From an uncultured Anaerococcus sp. (GTDB lineage: Bacteria > Bacillota > Clostridia > Tissierellales > Peptoniphilaceae): DNA of 17,965 bases. The notes beneath the pieces are model-generated. The model was not told the DNA's origin. It saw nothing but the letters and a program-made list of their open reading frames with translations, and did not search any database. Where the stretch lies: NCBI RefSeq assembly GCF_937934665.1, contig NZ_CALGYW010000019.1:1-17965 (forward strand), given 5' to 3'. Below are positions 14,034 to 17,965 of this stretch, piece after piece. The translations under genes were made by a program, and so were the position numbers. The first letter of the stretch is position 1. Every line of letters begins with the position of its first letter.

Positions 14034-15014
14034 ATGGAAAATAATAAACAATTATTAGTAACAGCTTCTCCACATATAAGGAGTAAAAGAACAGTTGCAA
14101 ATGACATGCTTGATGTTATCATTGCACTTATACCTGCAGGCGCTGTTTCTGTTTACTACTTTGGTTACAGGGCTTTAGTTCTAATTCTAGCGTCTGTAAT
14201 TACATGTGTCTTAGCTGAGACTGTATTTAATAAATGTCTAAAAAAAGAAAATACAATAAAAAATTTATCAGCAGTTGTAACAGGTATCTTACTTGCCTAT
14301 AACGTGCCATTTACACTTCCAGTTTGGCAGCTTGTAATAGGTGCAGTTTTTGCTATAGTAATCTGTAAGATGCTCTATGGTGGTATTGGTCAAAACATTG
14401 TAAACCCAGCACTTGCAGCTAGAGCTTTCTTAATGGCATCTTGGTCAGATACAATGACAAATTTCGTGCCAACAGAAAGAGTAGCAACTCTTAAAACAAT
14501 AAGCGATGTTTCAATGCTAAGTCAGGCAACACCACTATCAGATCCTAAAGCTTATTCAATCATGGATCTTTTTATAGGTCACATACCAGGATCACTTGGT
14601 GAAATCAGTGCCCTAGCCTTATTACTAGGTGCTTGCTACCTACTAATTAGAAAGGTAATTCACATTAGAATTCCACTAGTTTACATACTAACAACTGTTC
14701 TAATGCTTGCTATCTTCGGAGATAAGGTAAACTTAGACTTTATACTAAAACAAGTCCTATCAGGCGGTTTAATCCTTGGTGCCTTCTTTATGGCAACAGA
14801 TTATACAACAGCTCCAATTACTCCAAAAGGACAAATCGTATTTGCCTTTGGTTGTGGATTCTTAACAGCAGTTATAAGACTTTGGGGCGGTTATCCAGAA
14901 GGTGTATCATACTCAATCTTACTAATGAACATACTAGTACCAGTTATAGAAAAACATACTAGACCAAGAATTTTTGGTAAGGCCAAGGCAAAAAAAGGAG
15001 CGAAAAATGAATAA
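14034..15014 (+). CDS. rnfD: Rnf complex subunit RnfD
   Basis: 326 residues, a multi-helix membrane protein that carries covalently bound FMN and takes part in ion movement. The segment MLSQATPLS corresponds to the flavinylation motif, so T166 is the expected FMN-phosphate attachment site, made by an ApbE-type flavin transferase that is not in this window. Conserved features include GGIGQNIVNPALAARAF (116-132) and ATDYTTAPITPKGQ (254-267). The start follows GGGGG at 14025-14029, which overlaps the rnfC stop. The last 8 bp overlap rnfG. Confidence 0.95.
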   Translation: MENNKQLLVTASPHIRSKRTVANDMLDVIIALIPAGAVSVYYFGYRALVLILASVITCVLAETVFNKCLKKENTIKNLSAVVTGILLAYNVPFTLPVWQLVIGAVFAIVICKMLYGGIGQNIVNPALAARAFLMASWSDTMTNFVPTERVATLKTISDVSMLSQATPLSDPKAYSIMDLFIGHIPGSLGEISALALLLGACYLLIRKVIHIRIPLVYILTTVLMLAIFGDKVNLDFILKQVLSGGLILGAFFMATDYTTAPITPKGQIVFAFGCGFLTAVIRLWGGYPEGVSYSILLMNILVPVIEKHTRPRIFGKAKAKKGAKNE

Positions 15015-15537
15015 AAGTATTAAATTAGGTTTTAAATTACTTCTTATAACTTCAGCTACAGCCCTAGCCCTTGCCTTTACAAACAATATGACTCAGCCAA
15101 TCATAGAAGCTCACCAACAAGAAGCTTTGAAAGAATCTTTGGCAGTAGTTTATGAGGCAGATAGCTATGAGGAGCTAGAAGTAGAAAAACCAGATACTGT
15201 GGAAGTAGTGTATAAGGCTGATGATGGATATGTTTTCCAAATCCTATCACCAGGTGGTTATGGTGGCGACATCGAATACCTTATAGGTGTTGATAGTGAG
15301 CACAACATAACAGGATTTGCTCCATTAAATCATGCAGAATCTGCTGGTTTCGGTGCTGAAATGGAACAAGATTTCTTCAAAGAAGGCATGGTTGGAGTAA
15401 ACATGGACCAAGAAGTAAAAGCAAGTGCAGCAGGCGGAGAAAATGAAATAGTTGGCCTATCAGGCGCTACAATTTCTACAAATACCATTCTTAGAGGTAT
15501 CAATGATGCCCGCGAAGTACTTTCTAGCTTAGAATAG
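15007..15537 (+). CDS. rnfG: Rnf complex subunit RnfG
   Basis: 176 residues, short but complete. One N-terminal membrane helix (about 9-25) and an outside FMN-binding domain. The flavin attachment motif is LSGATIST with T155; upstream conserved segments are PGGYGGDIEYLIGVD (82-96) and LNHAESAGFGAEM (107-119). It relays electrons between the RnfD and RnfA/E side of the complex. The ATG at 15007 has AAAAGGAG (14993-15000) at good spacing. A longer in-frame opening at 14974 lies wholly inside rnfD and would add a highly basic leader, so it is not used. It overlaps the rnfD stop, implying coupled translation. Confidence 0.94.
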   Translation: MNKSIKLGFKLLLITSATALALAFTNNMTQPIIEAHQQEALKESLAVVYEADSYEELEVEKPDTVEVVYKADDGYVFQILSPGGYGGDIEYLIGVDSEHNITGFAPLNHAESAGFGAEMEQDFFKEGMVGVNMDQEVKASAAGGENEIVGLSGATISTNTILRGINDAREVLSSLE

Positions 15538-15545
15538 GAGATATC

Positions 15546-16175
15546 ATGGACAAAGAAAAAAATAAAAAACCAAGGGTAAATTACGGAAAAATATTTACCG
15601 ATGGTATATTTAAAAACAACCCTGTCCTAGTACAGATGGTTGGTATGTGTTCAGTACTTGCTATATCTTCATCATTAACAAATGCTGTAGGTATGGGTGT
15701 ATCTGTAACATTCGTACTTGTAATGAGTAACTTAGTAATATCATTACTTCGTAACTTTATATCAGATGAGATAAGAATCCCATCCTTTATCGTAGTAATA
15801 GCAGGTTTCGTAACTATAGTTCAAATGCTAATAAAAGCTTATGCGCCAGCTTTAGATAAGAGCTTGGGTATCTTTATCCCACTTATAGTAGTAAACTGTA
15901 TAATCCTTGCTCGTGCTGAAGGTTTTGCAAGCCAAAACAGACCTATCCCATCAATCGTAGATGGTATAAGCCAAGGTCTTGGTTATACACTTGCTATATC
16001 AATACTTGCTTTCTTTAGAGAACTATTAGGATCAGGAACACTTTTTGGCATTGGTATAATCCCAGAAGAATACACCATAGGCTTTATGCTTCAACCAGCA
16101 TCATCATTTATAGTCCTAGGTCTAATCTTTGGAGCCTTCCAAGCCATTATGAACAGAAAAAAGAAAGTTGATTAG
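15546..16175 (+). CDS. rnfE: Rnf complex subunit RnfE
   Basis: 209 residues with about six membrane helices, homologous to RnfA and NqrD. C35 and C118 (in IPLIVVNCIILARAEGFAS) are the two conserved half-membrane cysteines that, with the matching pair in RnfA, hold the iron-sulfur cluster at the centre of the membrane part. The C-terminal conserved segment FFRELLGSGTLFG is present. AGGAG at 15536-15540 overlaps the rnfG stop and precedes the ATG by five bases. The gap to rnfA is 8 bp. Confidence 0.95.
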   Translation: MDKEKNKKPRVNYGKIFTDGIFKNNPVLVQMVGMCSVLAISSSLTNAVGMGVSVTFVLVMSNLVISLLRNFISDEIRIPSFIVVIAGFVTIVQMLIKAYAPALDKSLGIFIPLIVVNCIILARAEGFASQNRPIPSIVDGISQGLGYTLAISILAFFRELLGSGTLFGIGIIPEEYTIGFMLQPASSFIVLGLIFGAFQAIMNRKKKVD

Positions 16176-16183
16176 GAGTTATT

Positions 16184-16759
16184 ATGGCAGAATTATTTAA
16201 AATTATAATAGCAACTATTTTTGTATCAAACTATGTACTAGGACAATTCCTAGGTATCTGTCCAACTCTTGGTGTAACAAGCAAGGTTGAAACAGCTAAA
16301 GGCATGAGCTATGCAGTAATCTTTGTAATAGTTCTAGCAACGGTTATTACCTGGTTTATCCAACACTACATATTAGAAAAATTTGGTATTGAATACTTGC
16401 AGACCCTTGTATTTATCTTAGTAATAGCAAGTTTAGTACAAACAGTAGAAACAGTAATGAAAAAGTCTATGCCAGCCCTATATGGAGCACTCGGTGTATT
16501 CTTACCACTTATTACTACAAACTGTGTTGTACTAGGTGTAGCAATTAAAGCAGTTGACCTATCATACAACCTTGTTGAATCAACAGTATATGCCTTTGCA
16601 GCATCTATTGGTTTTATGATAGCAATAGTTCTACTTGCTTACTTAAGAGAAAAAATCGAATACAATAATGTACCTAAGTCATTTAAGGGAGCTCCAATGT
16701 CTCTTATAACCCTAGGTCTAATGGCTATAGCCTTCATGGGCTTTGCAGGTTTAGCATAG
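16184..16759 (+). CDS. rnfA: Rnf complex subunit RnfA
   Basis: 191 residues, six-helix membrane protein, homologous to RnfE with opposite topology. Conserved cysteines C26 (GQFLGICPTLG) and C114 (LPLITTNCVVLGVA) complete the four ligands of the shared membrane cluster. AGGAG at 16174-16178 overlaps the rnfE stop. Length and motifs match well-known RnfA/NqrE proteins, with no irregularities. Confidence 0.96.
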   Translation: MAELFKIIIATIFVSNYVLGQFLGICPTLGVTSKVETAKGMSYAVIFVIVLATVITWFIQHYILEKFGIEYLQTLVFILVIASLVQTVETVMKKSMPALYGALGVFLPLITTNCVVLGVAIKAVDLSYNLVESTVYAFAASIGFMIAIVLLAYLREKIEYNNVPKSFKGAPMSLITLGLMAIAFMGFAGLA

Positions 16760-16767
16760 GAGGAAAA

Positions 16768-17568
16768 ATGGGAAATTTATTATTACCAGTAGTAATACTT
16801 GCTATAATGGGCTTTATCTTTGCGGTAGCCCTAGGCTTTATATCAGAAAAATTTCACGTAGAAAAATCAGTCAAAGAAGCAGCAGTTAGAGATGCCCTAC
16901 CAGGGGCTAACTGTGGTGCTTGTGGATTTCCTGGTTGTGATGGTCTTGCAGAGGCTATCGCTAAGGGAGAAGCTCCAGTTAATGCCTGTGCTATAGGTGG
17001 AGCAAGCACAACTGCAGCTGTAGCAGAAGCTATGGGAGTAGAGGCTACAGGAGCAGACGACAGAAAGGTTGCCCTTGTAAACTGTAATGGTACATGCGAA
17101 GCAGCCAAAGACCAATACAACTACCAAGGTCTTGAAGACTGTAGGGCACAAATTGCCTTATTTGGTGGAAAGAAAGCCTGCGACTACGGTTGTATAGGTT
17201 GTGGTACTTGTGAAAAAGCATGTCCATTTGATGCAATCCATGTCAAAGACGGAGTAGCAGTAGTAGATAGGGAAAAATGTGTGGCTTGTGGCAAGTGTGT
17301 AGACGTATGTCCAAAAAATATAATTGATCTTGTACCATTTAAGCAAACCCACGCAGTACTTTGCTCATCACACGATAAGGGCAAGGACGCAAGAGCTAAG
17401 TGTTCTAATTCTTGTATAGGTTGTACAATCTGTGCTAGGACCTATCCAGAAGCATTTGAAATGGATGATTTCCTTTCAATAGCTAAAAATATAGAAGACG
17501 TTGACCAAGAACTACTAAACACAGCTTGTGAAAAATGTCCAAATAAATGTATAACTATATTTGAATAG
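16768..17568 (+). CDS. rnfB: Rnf complex subunit RnfB (ferredoxin-oxidising)
   Basis: 266 residues. RnfB takes electrons from reduced ferredoxin at the membrane surface. One N-terminal helix (about 4-24) is followed by the special cluster motif with C49, C52, C57 and C74, then ferredoxin motifs C142, C145, C148, C152 and C171, C174, C177, C181. A further C-terminal pair is incomplete: CIGCTICARTYP has C216, C219 and C222 but Y226 where a fourth cysteine is usual, and the last motif is CEKCPNKC (C254, C257, C261). This could still bind one cluster (C216, C219, C222 with C261), but probably not two. The gene has AGGAGG just before its start and ends the operon at a strong terminator. Confidence 0.95.
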   Translation: MGNLLLPVVILAIMGFIFAVALGFISEKFHVEKSVKEAAVRDALPGANCGACGFPGCDGLAEAIAKGEAPVNACAIGGASTTAAVAEAMGVEATGADDRKVALVNCNGTCEAAKDQYNYQGLEDCRAQIALFGGKKACDYGCIGCGTCEKACPFDAIHVKDGVAVVDREKCVACGKCVDVCPKNIIDLVPFKQTHAVLCSSHDKGKDARAKCSNSCIGCTICARTYPEAFEMDDFLSIAKNIEDVDQELLNTACEKCPNKCITIFE

Positions 17569-17592
17569 ATAGCAAAAATAGATAAAAAAAAG

Positions 17593-17635
17593 AAAATCTT
17601 AACTTACAAAGTCTTTGTAAGTTAAGATTTTTTTG
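17593..17635 (+). terminator. Terminator of the rnf operon
   Basis: An 18-bp perfect stem, AAAATCTTAACTTACAAA (17593-17610) with its exact complement at 17614-17631, has a three-base loop and is followed by a T-run. The A-run on the left also allows use from the minus strand. Confidence 0.93.
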
Positions 17636-17679
17636 TTGCTTAAATAAGCATAAATAACAAAATAATCTAATATTAATGT

Positions 17680-17720
17680 AAGACATAAAAAATAAACATG
17701 TCTTGATTTCAATGTTTATT
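17680..17720. promoter_or_regulatory. Two overlapping, mutually exclusive hairpins
   Basis: AAGACAT (17680-17686) can pair with ATGTCTT (17698-17704), or AATAAACAT (17691-17699) can pair with ATGTTTATT (17712-17720); the two share bases 17698-17699 and cannot coexist. They lie upstream of the permease promoter, so a DNA-binding role is as likely as an RNA switch. Confidence 0.35.
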
Positions 17721-17761
17721 AAATGATTTGTAAATATTAAAAGAAAATTCAATGAAAAAAC

Positions 17762-17789
17762 TTGCGTTAAATCAAGTTGACCATATAAT
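17762..17789 (+). promoter_or_regulatory. Promoter of the OppB/DppB-type permease gene
   Basis: TTGCGT (17762-17767), 16-bp spacer, TATAAT (17784-17789), 24 bp before the start codon. Confidence 0.65.
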
Positions 17790-17813
17790 ACATAACTAGA
17801 TTAGGAGGTCAAT

Positions 17814-17965
17814 ATGATAAAGTATATAAGTAAAAGAATTCTCCAGGCTTTAGGAGTAATTTTATTAGTTAGTATTATTACCTTTGTGCTGATGAACCTA
17901 GCACCTGGTAGTCCATTTGCTAGTGAAAAATCCCAATCGCCTGAGGTACTACAAGCATTAAACGA
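17814..17965 (+). CDS. ABC peptide transporter permease, OppB/DppB type (5' part only)
   Basis: The first 50 codons are present and the frame is open to the window edge. The product begins MIKYISKRILQALGVILLVS, followed by IITFVLMNLAPGSPFA. This is the standard opening of OppB/DppB permeases: a basic start, a first membrane helix (about 8-29), and the APG(S/D)P segment after it. These proteins form the channel for di- or oligopeptide (sometimes nickel) import with a second permease, two ATPases and a binding protein, which would be expected beyond the window. AGGAGGT at 17803-17809 supports the start. Confidence 0.85.
   Translation, partial: MIKYISKRILQALGVILLVSIITFVLMNLAPGSPFASEKSQSPEVLQALN

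Noticed and set aside
14974..15006. Longer opening for rnfG
   Set aside because: It lies inside rnfD, adds an extremely basic leader before the membrane helix and lacks a ribosome site as good as the one for 15007.
16854..17384. Several minus-strand open frames across rnfB
   Set aside because: They are antisense shadows of a well-conserved cysteine-rich gene, with no ribosome sites or family motifs.

Overview
The window is AT-rich DNA from an anaerobic low-GC Gram-positive bacterium. A Tissierellia/Peptoniphilaceae member (Anaerococcus-like) is my best guess. The reasons are the low GC content, strong AGGAGG-type ribosome sites, a tRNA gene with encoded CCA, and a complete clostridial-order Rnf operon (rnfCDGEAB). 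The assignment is inferred from gene content only.

Layout. 1-332: a GC-richer long inverted-repeat element (48-246), then a good promoter. 333-1955: secreted, membrane-anchored GH13 alpha-amylase-type enzyme. 2054-3113 (minus): a membrane-anchored msrAB methionine sulfoxide reductase gene broken by at least four lesions. 3196-5613: a DegV-family fatty-acid-binding protein facing a minus-strand pair (diacylglycerol-kinase-family lipid kinase and hotdog thioesterase). 5729-7656: a CapA-like lipoprotein translationally coupled to a PAP2 membrane phosphatase. 7689-7775: tRNA-Leu(CAA). 7813-8345: a gene-poor stretch that holds the most interesting content. 8414-8635: small zinc-ribbon protein. 8757-12623: polA, coaE and a membrane-anchored lytic transglycosylase with overlapping reading frames. 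12697-17568: rnfC, D, G, E, A, B in one operon ending at a strong terminator. 17814-17965: first 50 codons of an OppB/DppB-type ABC permease running off the window.

The stretch at 7965-8345 looks like a complete type I toxin-antitoxin module with the layout of the Fst/par systems. A 32-residue membrane peptide (8143-8241) and a short antisense RNA of about 65 nt (8311 to about 8248, minus strand) converge on a shared two-way terminator (8250-8279). The antisense RNA carries a copy of the toxin start region (8280-8308 matching 8134-8166), and both substitutions between the copies would be G-U pairs in the RNA duplex. The predicted 5' end of the toxin mRNA is perfectly complementary to the 3' end of its coding region. 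Immediately upstream is an array of eight TTAA cores at roughly helical spacing (7965-8057), arranged as four degenerate 22-24 bp repeats and ending in a 22 bp perfect palindrome.

How the genes fit together. The Rnf complex oxidises reduced ferredoxin with NAD+ and exports ions, supporting fermentative energy conservation. The lipid genes (DegV-like, lipid kinase, thioesterase, PAP2) and the CapA-like lipoprotein and lytic transglycosylase concern membrane lipid and cell envelope upkeep. PolA and CoaE are housekeeping. Several promoters carry dyads that suggest local regulation (3230-3250, 7650-7691, 12636-12671).
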